From assembly GCA_963709355.1 (NCBI GenBank), contig CAVPVY010000005.1:1612001-1676000 (forward strand): a DNA stretch of 64,000 bases, in the 5' to 3' direction. This DNA is from PLOWO2-12-38-17 sp963709355. GTDB lineage: Bacteria; Planctomycetota; Brocadiia; Brocadiales; Brocadiaceae. Of the stretch, positions 17,090-25,824 are shown piece by piece (positions within the stretch are counted from its first letter, which is position 1; the number at the start of each line of letters is the position of its first letter). The position numbers and the translations under genes were made by a program. A model generated the notes under the pieces. That model was not told the DNA's origin. It worked only from the letters and a program-made list of their open reading frames with translations, and did no database searches.

Positions 17090-17235
17090 TTGCGGTCGGA
17101 TACAGATAAACGCTGATTTACACTGTTTTTCAATAGAATGTATAATACTGTCACTTACTCATTAGATGCGTTTACACAAAGAATTATGTCGTTATTTATC
17201 TATGCTTATCTGTGTTAATCTGTGTCCAATTGCAG
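17090..17235. repeat. Imperfect fold-back repeat with ACAGAT-type arms
   Basis: The left arm CAATTGCGGTCGGATACAGA (17088 onward, continuing TAAACGCTGATTTACAC) matches, inverted, TTATCTGTGTTAATCTGTGT then CCAATTG at 17206-17232. About 80 bases lie between. It resembles the fold-back at 12921-13090 in style and may belong to the same class of decayed elements. No gene is seen in it. Confidence 0.45.
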
Positions 17236-17335
17236 AATTTAGGTATAATCATACCGTATACACATTTCACCATCAATCCATTTTTTAAAAACAGGTCTAT
17301 ATGCTTTACTGGAATTAGAATACAAATAAATACTG

Positions 17336-17364
17336 TTGACAATTTTACATGCTATACATATTAT
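17336..17364 (+). promoter_or_regulatory. Sigma-70 promoter upstream of the cytochrome c peroxidase
   Basis: TTGACA (17336-17341), 17 bases, TATTAT (17359-17364) is a near-consensus promoter. It implies a leader of about 190 bases before the gene at 17564. The leader holds two hairpins, TTTTAC/GTAAAA (from 17400) and AAACCTT/AAGGTTT (17445-17473), that might be regulatory. A similar block with TTGACAATTTTA recurs at 20053. Confidence 0.6.
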
Positions 17365-17563
17365 TGCATTTAAGAAATACGTTATGAGTAATAGCAAGTT
17401 TTTTACAAAACCGTAAAACCACTTAGAAATCTTCGCGGGGTATTAAACCTTGGGCAAAAAAGCGTAAGGTTTCTAATTTTATCATCCCGTACTGTCGCAT
17501 GAACACTCCTATGGGATAAATAAGAAAAATACACTCTAACCATTCACTAATAAAGGATGACAA

Positions 17564-18631
17564 ATGAAGATAATAAAATTCACTGCGATTAGCTGTTTAT
17601 TGGCTTCTGTCATTATTAATGGCGTGATGCCGGCATTTACCATTGCGGGGGGTTTAATTGATATGGGTTATGGCAGCAGAGGTGGAAGTATGGGGGCTGG
17701 ATTAGCACGTTCAGAAGAACCTATCCAGCCAATCCCAATCAGCTTCGACTACGACATGGCAAAGATAGACTTAGGAAAGAAATTGTTTTTTGAACCCAGA
17801 TTGTCAAAGTCTGGCTGGATCAGTTGTAATTCCTGTCATAACCTTTCAACAGGTGGCGCAGATAATTTACCAAGCTCTATCGGACATAAATGGCTATTTG
17901 GCCCGATAAACTCACCTACCGTCCTCAATGCAAAATTCAATTTGGCGCAATTCTGGGATGGACGCGCAAAGGACTTGAAAGAACAGGCAAAAGGTCCTAT
18001 AACCAACCCCATGGAAATGGCTTCAAACCATGAGCTTGCAGTGAGTGTATTGCAATCAATACCGGAATATGTGCAGTGGTTTAAAGAGGTGTATAAAGAC
18101 GAGAAAATCACTATTGATAATGTCGCTGATGCGATTGCGGCGTTTGAAGAAACATTAACCACACCAAACTCAAGATTTGATTTGTGGCTAAGAGGCTATG
18201 ACAGAATTTCACAAGCAGAGCATGAAGGATACGAACTATTTAAAAGTAAAGGGTGTATAATCTGCCATAATGGCTTTGGCGTGGGCGGAACTTCATTTCA
18301 GAAATTTGGGGTTGCAAAACCATACAACAAAGATACCCAGACCCTTGGCAAATATAACGTAACAAAAGACGAGAAAGATAAATACGTATTCAAAGTCCCG
18401 TTGCTAAGAAATATTGCCCTAACGGCTCCCTATTTCCACGATGCAAGCACATGGAATTTAAGTGCGGCAGTGAACGTAATGGCAGAATATCAGCTGGGAG
18501 CAACACTTACTGAGAATGAAACGGACAAGATTGTTGCATTTCTCCGAACCTTAACCGGAGACCAACCGTCTATTATTTTTCCTATTTTGCCACCCTCAAC
18601 TGCAAATACCCAGAAGCCAGATCGTAATTGA
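17564..18631 (+). CDS. Di-haem cytochrome c peroxidase (MauG/CcpA family)
   Basis: The 355-residue protein has an N-terminal signal peptide (about 1-29) and two c-type haem sites, C88-NS-C91-H92 and C231-II-C234-H235, with the family segments LGKKLFFEPRLS, PTVLNAKFNLAQFWDGRA, NPMEM and the second-domain VPLLRNIALTAPYFHD. It would reduce H2O2 with electrons from small cytochromes outside the cytoplasm, or in the anammoxosome if the host is an anammox bacterium, or act like MauG in protein oxidation. AAAGGA precedes the ATG. A promoter with a long leader lies upstream. Confidence 0.9.
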   Translation: MKIIKFTAISCLLASVIINGVMPAFTIAGGLIDMGYGSRGGSMGAGLARSEEPIQPIPISFDYDMAKIDLGKKLFFEPRLSKSGWISCNSCHNLSTGGADNLPSSIGHKWLFGPINSPTVLNAKFNLAQFWDGRAKDLKEQAKGPITNPMEMASNHELAVSVLQSIPEYVQWFKEVYKDEKITIDNVADAIAAFEETLTTPNSRFDLWLRGYDRISQAEHEGYELFKSKGCIICHNGFGVGGTSFQKFGVAKPYNKDTQTLGKYNVTKDEKDKYVFKVPLLRNIALTAPYFHDASTWNLSAAVNVMAEYQLGATLTENETDKIVAFLRTLTGDQPSIIFPILPPSTANTQKPDRN

Positions 18632-18675
18632 TTTTATAATACTGTGTAAAAACTTTATTTTTAGCAAATATTTTA

Positions 18676-18726
18676 CATCCCCTTTATTCCCTCCTTCACA
18701 AGGAGAGGAAAGAGGGGTAGCTAATT
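18676..18726. repeat. REP-like palindrome, family 2, copy 1
   Basis: CCCCTTTATTCCCTCCTTCA then CAAGGAGAGGAAAGAGGGG is an imperfect palindrome lying between the convergent peroxidase and VOC genes. Related copies are at 19296-19348 and, inside a coding frame, 57941-57974. It may also act as a terminator. Confidence 0.65.
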
Positions 18727-18745
18727 TGTTTGCGGCTATACTGCT

Positions 18746-19126
18746 CTATGATTTTTGTTTTATTTCAATCAGGTTGCCGGAAAAATCCCTGAGAAAGTGC
18801 ACAGCCTTATCCTTATGTTTCCCGATGATAAGCTCAACATGAGACCGCTGCGCCTTTTCTGTTACCTCTGCGAAATTATCCAGCATCAAGCCGAAATGGG
18901 TGAAATTGGGGTTGGCATGTTGAAAATCGGATATGAAAACCTCGATCTTCAGCCCGGGTTTTTCAAATACCAATACTTTGATCTCCTGAAAAACAGAAAA
19001 CAACTGATTTGAAAGTTCCGGGGCAAGGAGAATTTCTTTTGTCTTTCCAAGACCCAAAAAATCCCGATAGAACCGTTCCGCCTGCTCTTCGCTCTTATTT
19101 GTTATACCAATATGATTTAATTCCAT
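18746..19126 (-). CDS. VOC-superfamily (glyoxalase/dioxygenase-like) protein
   Basis: The 126-residue protein has the paired beta-alpha-beta-beta-beta pattern of the vicinal oxygen chelate fold. Metal-ligand candidates are His5 (LNHIGI), Glu in KIEVFISDF, His in FTHFGLML and Glu in NLIEIKQK. RFYRDFLGLG and HFLRDFSGNLIEI are typical. Substrate is unknown. REP-like palindromes flank the gene on both sides. Confidence 0.82.
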   Translation of the reverse strand: MELNHIGITNKSEEQAERFYRDFLGLGKTKEILLAPELSNQLFSVFQEIKVLVFEKPGLKIEVFISDFQHANPNFTHFGLMLDNFAEVTEKAQRSHVELIIGKHKDKAVHFLRDFSGNLIEIKQKS

Positions 19127-19295
19127 GCCAAATTGTAGCGTTTAACTGTTCAATATGCAAGCCTCTGATGCCAGGGTGTTTCATGCGTTTCGTTTCGCCA
19201 AACGAAAACACTCCATTTATTTTACTGCGGCCACCAGATAACTCACGGATGATTTTATCATTTTGAAAGATTTGACCCGTTAGATTTCCCTTTTA

Positions 19296-19348
19296 CCTCC
19301 CCCTTTATCCCTTCCTTGTAAAGGAGGGGAAAGAGGGGTGGTCAATTT
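19296..19348. repeat. REP-like palindrome, family 2, copy 2
   Basis: CCTCCCCCTTTATCCCTTCC then TTGTAAAGGAGGGG and AAAGAGGGGTGG form an imperfect palindrome. It directly abuts a 5'-truncated antitoxin fragment at 19357, as if it marks a deletion or insertion point. Just before it, TTTGAAAGATTTGACCC (19263-19279) recurs with two changes at about 58811. Confidence 0.65.
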
Positions 19349-19356
19349 AGTTATGG

Positions 19357-19518
19357 TATCGTGGAGAACTGGTTGCAGTTGAGAATGTCCCATCAGATGT
19401 ATGTGAAAATTGTAGTGAAGAATATTTTTTCCCAGAAACCGTTGATAAACTCCAAATCACCATCGAACGGCATCGCTCATATAAAACCATTCAAGTGCCA
19501 GTATTTCAACTTTTGTAA
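19357..19518 (+). pseudogene. YgiT-type zinc-finger (MqsA-like) antitoxin, 3' fragment
   Basis: The frame YRGELVAVENVPSDVCENCS then EEYFFPETVDKLQITIERHR matches the C-terminal half of small YgiT/MqsA-like antitoxins, including one CxxC of the zinc site and the hallmark VENVP. The N-terminal half, with the first Cys pair, is missing and replaced by the palindrome at 19296-19348. No start codon or partner toxin is present, so this is a remnant. Confidence 0.7.
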
Positions 19519-19743
19519 CCTACTACACTACAGAATACAATCATACCTTAAGAAATGCGTTAAAGCGGGGTTAAAAGTTAAAATTGCAACTGTTAAGAAA
19601 CGACTCGAAACCAAATCGGAATTGATTTTATGCTGTTGTTCGTGCAGTCGAATATTTGTTGAAGGATCAACCGAGCGAGAGGATTTAGTGGGTTTTTTAC
19701 ATGAACAGATTCCTTGAAAAACTACATGTAAGGTCAATAATAA

Positions 19744-19960
19744 TCACAAATCAAGACGCGCCCCCCCACATTTTTTTTTATTAATTTTATCTTTAAGCTG
19801 ATTTAAGTCAGAACTAGGGTATTTCATATCTCTTACATCACCCGAGGCTTCCAATCTATCAAGAATATCGGCCAGCTTTTGTGCATGGTTGGCTTGTATG
19901 CCATTTTTAACTCTTGTATAGAAATAATTTCCAAGCCCTTTGCGCACAAATCTTGATCAT
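19744..19960 (-). pseudogene. HigB/RelE-type 'killer' toxin, frameshifted and truncated
   Basis: Reading from ATG at 19960 (MIKI) and shifting one frame after ATTT gives VRKGLGNYFYTRVKNGIQAN then HAQKLADILDRLEASGDVRD, which matches the N-terminal two thirds of HigB plasmid-maintenance killer toxins. The C-terminal catalytic strand (family NWRI...F) is missing; the frame ends in low-complexity KDKINKKKCGG. No intact HigA antitoxin follows. The downstream stretch to 20142 holds no gene, only a promoter-like TTGACA block at 20053. Confidence 0.65.
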
Positions 19961-20142
19961 TAAAGTAGGTAACCTAATTAGTTACACATGTCAAAGGTAA
20001 GTCGTTTTGCCTGCTGCTGGAGGTAACGGTGTCACAACGCAAATAAACGTCGTTGACAATTTTATACGCTGTATATTGAAAGATCGAGAGGTCAAGTCTT
20101 TTTCCTTGAGAGTTGATTGTAAAGGCAACACAAAAATAGTTT

Positions 20143-21150
20143 CTACGCCCTTGACATCTTCACAGCCATCTTAATAGCCTCTATCATGGAACGCGGGTCG
20201 GCAATACCCTTACCGGCTATATCGTATGCAGTACCATGATCTGGTGATGTGCGGATAAACGGGATTCCCAATGTAATGTTCACCCCGGTCTCAAATGCGT
20301 GCAATTTCAGAGGGATTGCACCTTGGTCATGATAGATGGCTACAACCATATCATAAGCACCCTTTAATGTCTTGTAAAATAGAGTATCTGCAGAGACTGG
20401 ACCATCACAGCGAATCCCTTTCTTCCTCGCCTTTTCAATTGCCGGAATTATGACCTTTCTTTCCTCGTCGCCAAATATACCCTCTTCCCCCGCATGTGGG
20501 TTTAAACCGCAGACGGCTATTCTGGGCATCTTCAACCTAAAATATTGTTTGAGTCCTTCATTACAAATGGTAATTGTCTCCAGTATACTTTCATGGGTGA
20601 TTGATTGCGGAACGGCTTTTATGGCAATGTGTGTGGTTACAAAAGCAACCCTTAATTTTCCGCCTGCCATTAACATTACTACACGTTTAGCGCCTGAAAA
20701 TATATGTAACATTTCCGTATGCCCTGGATAACCATAACCTGCAAGATGTATTGCTTCCTTACAAATAGGCGCAGTAACGAGGGCATCAATATGTCCACTC
20801 ATAGCAAGATTAATTCCTCTGATTACACATTGAACTGATAATTCACCGCCTTCAGCGGTCGCCCTCTTCAATTTCATAAGACCTGATTTGAATTCACCTG
20901 TGGGCAACAAGAAAACAGATGTCTTTAAGTCCCCAATATCCGAAATATGGGATATCGTTAAATACTCCGTTATGATGTTCAATGCCCTTGCAGTCTTTTC
21001 AAATACGCCTTTATTGCCGATGACTACGAAACTGGCAAGCTTCCTGATTGCAGGAGATTTTATTGCCTTCAAGATAATCTCTGGCCCTATCCCACAGGGA
21101 TCACCCATCGTAATCCCTATCAGTAATTTTGATTTTTTATTTTTTCGCAT
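20143..21150 (-). CDS. pdxA: 4-hydroxythreonine-4-phosphate dehydrogenase PdxA
   Basis: The 335-residue protein has the PdxA blocks ITMGDPCGIGPEI, YPGHTEMLH (metal His), AVCGLNPHAGEEGIFGDEE and AIYHDQGAIPLKL followed by TLGIPFIRTSPDHGTAYDIA. PdxA oxidises 4-phosphohydroxy-threonine in the DXP-dependent PLP pathway. Some PdxA2 relatives act on other 4-phospho sugar acids; the single-copy, housekeeping surroundings favour PdxA. Start at ATG 21150, no clear Shine-Dalgarno. Confidence 0.9.
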   Translation of the reverse strand: MRKNKKSKLLIGITMGDPCGIGPEIILKAIKSPAIRKLASFVVIGNKGVFEKTARALNIITEYLTISHISDIGDLKTSVFLLPTGEFKSGLMKLKRATAEGGELSVQCVIRGINLAMSGHIDALVTAPICKEAIHLAGYGYPGHTEMLHIFSGAKRVVMLMAGGKLRVAFVTTHIAIKAVPQSITHESILETITICNEGLKQYFRLKMPRIAVCGLNPHAGEEGIFGDEERKVIIPAIEKARKKGIRCDGPVSADTLFYKTLKGAYDMVVAIYHDQGAIPLKLHAFETGVNITLGIPFIRTSPDHGTAYDIAGKGIADPRSMIEAIKMAVKMSRA

Positions 21151-21206
21151 GTTTATCTTTATAATTCAATATGGATAACTTCGATATCAGACGTTGTCTG
21201 AAACTA

Positions 21207-22318
21207 TCATTGATGTTGAGCGGCACGCTGGGCTGTTATGGCTATAGTGGATATTTTAGGACTATTCACATGAGCTACTTTATACAATACTTCTAAAGAG
21301 TAGATGAAAAAGCTTAAAGGAATAAATAATTCCTTATATTCTGTCGTATCCCAATCTCTCAATAGCGTATTTCCACGAACTATGAATAAAGCTTGCGTCA
21401 GAATATACACAGAAGAGCAGACAAATAATACTTTTCTTTTGACAAACCATTGACCCCTTTGAATGCAGACCAAACATAATGAATAAGAATATATAATGTA
21501 ATAAAAAAACCAAACTGAATAAACGGATTATTCCACATATCATAATTATATGCCGCAAGAATAGCACTTATAAATAGAATAAACCGACTAGGAATGAAGA
21601 ATGAAATGCACTTATTACTTTTGAAGAAATGGGGCTTGTCGTAAACAAAAGAAAATACTGCGAAAAAAAGAGTTGTCGAAAAATAGTAGATGTTTTCTAT
21701 CTGGTCAGTCGCAAAATTATGTAAATTGATTTCGTCCTGTATGTTTGCTCTGAATACTTCTGGTGTTTTAATGGATAAGTACCGTTGACACCAAGATACT
21801 TCTTCCATACCCATAACAAAAAGGGAAAAGACAAACGTTAATAAGGTAATCATGTACACCCTCTTGTGTTCAATATCTTTCTTTAAAAACAGTAAAAAAA
21901 TAAATATAAATACCCAACAAGAGAGAAAACACAATACGGCTGATAAATTTTCTATTAGGCCATCTTCTAAGCATAATAGATTAAAGATTCTTGGTATAAA
22001 AACAAAGATTAACAGAAATAAAACTGACACTAATAATACACCCCATTTGATACAATTTGCAAGAGTATCAAACCATAAGTTAACCTCTTTATTCTGTCGA
22101 ATTGATGATAATTTAACTATGAAAACTACAAAGAATAGTGAACTTAACATAATAAAGAAGGCCTGAATCACATATAGTTTATCGAAGCACGGACTACCTT
22201 CTGTTAATAAACCATCCTTTACAAAATAAATCTTGAAGAATAAAGCAATCGCAGTCATTGCAATTGATAATGCCAAATAGACAGGTTTTACTTTAAGGAT
22301 ATTTTGATGAGGCTTCAA
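21207..22318 (-). pseudogene. Polytopic membrane protein of unknown function, one frameshift
   Basis: The first 306 codons (from a TTG at 22318) encode about eight membrane segments and a conserved-looking loop GMEEVSWCQRYLSIKTPEVF with INLHNFATDQIENIYYF. After LSALL the frame is lost near 21405. One frame over, VYILTQALFIVRGN then WDTTEYKELFIPLSFFIYSL completes a final hydrophobic helix and ends at 21207. The WD-x-TEYKEL ending is in keeping with the rest, so I read this as one gene with a single indel. I do not recognise the function. Confidence 0.65.
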
Positions 22319-22342
22319 TTATTGGTAAAGACAGTCAAATTT

Positions 22343-22987
22343 TTATAGATACTCTTTATCTAGTAATAGCTCTTGGGTAATGCCGCTCTTCTTCTCTTGA
22401 GTATTTGCCAAAAGTTTTCTGATCCACTTACCCATCATATCAATCTCGATATTCACCTGATCTCTTTCTTTCTTGAGTCCAAGGGTAGTCAAGGTCAATG
22501 TGTATGGAATAAGTGCAACAGAAAATAAACTGGCTTTCAAATCAACAATAGTAAGGCTGATACCATCTACAGCAACAGACCCCTTTTCAATCATCATATC
22601 GGTAAATTTTTTTTCAACTGAAAAGGTCATTGTACACTGGTCTGCATATTGTCTCTTTTCTTTTATTGTACCGATACCATCCACATGCCCTGTTACGAAG
22701 TGTCCCCCTAACCTGTCCCCTACCCTTAACGCCCTTTCGATATTAACCTTCTCAGCATTCCGTAATTTTCCTAACGTAGTTTTTGTAAGAGTTTCACTGG
22801 ATACATCAAAACCGACAACATCCCCTTTAATTTCTTTCACTGTGAGGCATACCCCATTAATGGCAATGCTTTCCCCAAGCTTAAGGCCAACGCCAAAGCC
22901 CTTTATATCTAAAAGCAGTTCTGCCCCCCCTGCCTTCGTGGATATTTTTTTTACGGTTGCTAAGTTTTCGATAATGCCGGTAAACAT
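22343..22987 (-). CDS. ribE: Riboflavin synthase, alpha chain
   Basis: The 214-residue protein has two lumazine-binding repeats: MFTGIIE...AINGVCLTV...FDVSSETL...GGHFVTGHVDG (1-~98), then a second copy with SVAVDGISLTIV...IPYTL..TTLG (~99-195). It dismutates two 6,7-dimethyl-8-ribityllumazines into riboflavin. The tail after KWIRKLL is longer than usual. The neighbouring rib genes are not in the window. Confidence 0.93.
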   Translation of the reverse strand: MFTGIIENLATVKKISTKAGGAELLLDIKGFGVGLKLGESIAINGVCLTVKEIKGDVVGFDVSSETLTKTTLGKLRNAEKVNIERALRVGDRLGGHFVTGHVDGIGTIKEKRQYADQCTMTFSVEKKFTDMMIEKGSVAVDGISLTIVDLKASLFSVALIPYTLTLTTLGLKKERDQVNIEIDMMGKWIRKLLANTQEKKSGITQELLLDKEYL

Positions 22988-23105
22988 ATATTTTATTTAA
23001 AATTCAAAAGACAGGATTCAGAATCCAAAACGAAAACATCTTTTATTTTTAATTTGTCATTTTAGATTCTTGTTTTTGCATTTTTCACTACATTTTAAAT
23101 AAACT

Positions 23106-23771
23106 CTATCGACTGCTTTTGTGCATCCTGCCAAGCACCGTCTTTCCTGCCGTTACTGTATCTCCTACCTTGACCATCACCTCAAATGTAACCGATTTTG
23201 GAACAAATACCTCTACCCGCGAACCGAACTTTATCATACCAAATCTCTGTCCCTGTTCAAAACTATCTCCAACCTTGCATGCACACACAATACGTCTGGC
23301 AATTTTTCCTGCAATCTGTTTTACGGCAATTCTTGCATCGCTTCCAGTTAAAGATAAGCCAATTATATTATTTTCGTTACTACTAAAACATTCATCATCT
23401 CGTGCGTCAAGGAACCTGCCATTTGTATGCTTTACAAATTCCACGCATCCTTTTGCAGGCATACGGTTGACGTGTACATTCAGCACGGACATAAAAATAC
23501 TAATTTTTGCCGCTTCACAATTCAAATAACTATCTTCAAATACTGTAACAATGTGCGTTACAGTACCATCTGCAGGGGCAATGATCAATCCCTCACCCCG
23601 CGGTGTATTTCTTTCAGGGTCTCTAAAAAAATTGAATAAAAACATCAATAAAAATGCCGGAATAGGAATAATCCATGGGAAAAATACTATTGAAACGCCT
23701 AATCCAATCGTAACAGGAACACCAAAGATAATTAACTCTCTTATGCCGTATCTAGTAAGTGAAACAAACAT
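23106..23771 (-). CDS. psd: Phosphatidylserine decarboxylase proenzyme (short form)
   Basis: The protein has two hydrophobic N-terminal helices, then NFFRDPERNTPRGEGLIIAP and ADGTV, IFMSVLNVHVNRMP, and the self-cleavage site MIKFGSRVEVFVP, where the chain breaks between Gly and Ser to form the pyruvoyl group. It makes phosphatidylethanolamine at the membrane. I take the ATG at 23771 (MFVSLTRYGIREL); an in-frame start at 23891 would add an odd hydrophobic leader. Start choice is uncertain because no Shine-Dalgarno is visible. No pssA is next to it. Confidence 0.88.
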   Translation of the reverse strand: MFVSLTRYGIRELIIFGVPVTIGLGVSIVFFPWIIPIPAFLLMFLFNFFRDPERNTPRGEGLIIAPADGTVTHIVTVFEDSYLNCEAAKISIFMSVLNVHVNRMPAKGCVEFVKHTNGRFLDARDDECFSSNENNIIGLSLTGSDARIAVKQIAGKIARRIVCACKVGDSFEQGQRFGMIKFGSRVEVFVPKSVTFEVMVKVGDTVTAGKTVLGRMHKSSR

Positions 23772-23963
23772 AATCAAAATAAAAATAATTTTTATAAAAT
23801 TAAATTTGAATGAAATATACCAGAAAAGTAACCCTTTTCCATAAAATAAAAGAATCTGTTGACAAGCCACAAAAAATCTGCTATAGACCACTCGAGTTTT
23901 TCATTTTTTAATTTCCATAACCTACCTTTTTACAAAGGTATACATATAAAGCAGGAGTGAGCA

Positions 23964-25255
23964 TTGACTACTATTAGTTGTGTTAAGGCCAGGGAAATTA
24001 TTGATTCAAGGGGAAACCCAACTGTAGAAGTAGATGTTCTTTTAGAAAGTGGCGTTATCGGCCGTGCCGCAGTGCCTTCTGGCGCATCCACTGGTAAACA
24101 TGAGGCAATTGAGCTTAGGGATGCAGACAAACCTTCACGCTATATGGGTAAAGGCGTACAAACAGCCGTTAAAAATGTAAACGAAATAATCTCACACAAA
24201 CTGGAAGGAATGAATGCAACAAGACAAGTTGAAATTGATAATCTCCTGATAAACTTAGACAGAACAAACAACAAGGGCAAACTAGGCGCAAATGCAATTC
24301 TTGGCGTTTCTCTTGCCACAGCCAAAGCAGCTGCCAATGCCCTGTGTCTCCCGCTATACCGCTATATTGGGGGGACAAATGCAAGGGTCTTGCCTGTCCC
24401 AATGATGAATATCCTAAATGGAGGCAAACACGCCGATAACAATTTAGATATCCAGGAATTCATGATTATACCCATCCAGGCTGAAAGCTTTGGTGAGGCG
24501 CTGCGGATGGGAACTGAAATATTTCACAATTTAAAGTCCGTACTAAAATCCAGAGGATACAATACGAATGTTGGTGATGAAGGAGGCTTTGCTCCAAACC
24601 TAAAGACCAATGAAGAAGCGCTTGACCTTCTTCTTGAGGCAATAAAAAAAGCCGGCTATACGGCTGGCAAAGATGTTTATCTTGCACTTGATTCAGCCGC
24701 GAGTGAATTCTGTAAGGATGGGAAATATGTATTAAGGGCAGATGGAGGCGTTAAAAAATCAAGCGACGATCTAATTGCCCTTTATTCTAAACTACTAGAC
24801 AAATACCCAATATGCAGCATCGAGGATGGGCTTTCGGAGGAAGACTGGGATGGCTGGAAAAAGTTAACAAAAGATTTAGGTAATAGATCCAACTTGTTGG
24901 TGATGATATTTTTGTAACCAACACAAAAATCCTTGAAAAAGGAATTGCGCAGGGAGTGGCAAATTCCATATTGATCAAAGTAAATCAAATAGGCACGCTC
25001 ACAGAAACTCTTAATGCAATCGAACTCGCCAGAACGAATGGATATACTACAGTAATCTCCCATCGTTCAGGAGAAACAGAAGACACCTCCATTGCTGATA
25101 TTGCAGTAGCAACAAATGCTGGACAAATTAAAACCGGTTCACTCAGCAGGACAGACCGTGTTTGCAAATACAATCAACTTCTTCGTATAGAAGAAGAACT
25201 CTCTAACAACGCCATATACGGAGGTAAATTATGCAAATTACAAGAAAAGACCTAA
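23964..25255 (+). CDS. eno: Enolase, interrupted by a single-base frameshift
   Basis: A TTG with AGGAG upstream starts the frame ISCVKAREIIDSRGNPTVEV. It continues through SGASTGKHEA, the lid NILNGGKHADNNLDIQEFM, GDEGGFAP and the Mg ligand region SIEDGLSEEDWDGW, and then stops at 24917. One frame over, from about 24887, IQLVGDDIFVTNTKILEKGI, LIKVNQIGTL (catalytic Lys) and SHRSGETEDTSIAD continue to 25255. All catalytic residues are therefore present but split by one missing base at about 24885-24886. Enolase is normally essential, so a sequencing error or strain-level variant is likelier than true loss. The 3' end overlaps ftsB by 25 bases. Confidence 0.9.
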
Positions 25256-25824
25256 TTGGCAGTAAAAATCTCCTGGGTATCAAAAATTCGGAAAACAGAA
25301 TCAACAACTCTTTATTTCCTGCAAATGTGGATACGAACGGAAGCAACCAATCTCCGGTTAAAGATAATTACCTTATTAAAACTGTTTTGATGATACTTAT
25401 CGCCTCGTTTGTGGTAATTATGTTTTCTTCAATAATCAGCAAGAACAGGCAAGATAGATTGACCATGTTATATGAAAAAAATAGGCTTGAAAAACAGATT
25501 GAAATGTTCGAAACAGAAAACTCTAAATTAGAAAGGGAGTATCTTGCATTAAAGAATGACCCAACAACAATCGAAAGAGAGGCAAGAGAACAATTGGGTT
25601 ATTTAGCCTCCGGTGAAACTATTTATCAAAAATACAATTTCAAAATAAAAAGCATAGTAAAACAAGAATTTTTAGAAGAAACACCACAGAATCGTTGGAA
25701 GACATTTCTATTTGAAGGACATTTTCCATGGCAGTTTCCAACCCTTATCATCTTGTTTGCATCGGCATACTTCCTGATTTCATGTTACTATGAATATAGA
25801 AAGCTACATCGCTCAAATTGTTAA
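25231..25824 (+). CDS. FtsB/DivIC-like septum formation protein
   Basis: The ATG at 25231 has GGAGG upstream and lies inside the end of eno, an arrangement (eno-ftsB) common in bacteria. The 197-residue protein has a cytoplasmic tail, a membrane helix (~49-69), a coiled coil (KNRLEKQIEMFETENSKLER) and the motif NDPTTIEREAREQLGYLASG typical of FtsB/DivIC, which joins FtsL and FtsQ at the division site. A second membrane helix near the C-terminus (TLIILFASAYFLIS) is unusual for FtsB. It overlaps proA by 35 bases. Confidence 0.78.
   Translation: MQITRKDLIGSKNLLGIKNSENRINNSLFPANVDTNGSNQSPVKDNYLIKTVLMILIASFVVIMFSSIISKNRQDRLTMLYEKNRLEKQIEMFETENSKLEREYLALKNDPTTIEREAREQLGYLASGETIYQKYNFKIKSIVKQEFLEETPQNRWKTFLFEGHFPWQFPTLIILFASAYFLISCYYEYRKLHRSNC

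Noticed and set aside
19361..19717. 118-codon plus-strand open frame
   Set aside because: It is out of frame with the clear YgiT-type antitoxin fragment at 19357-19518 and has no protein-like pattern.
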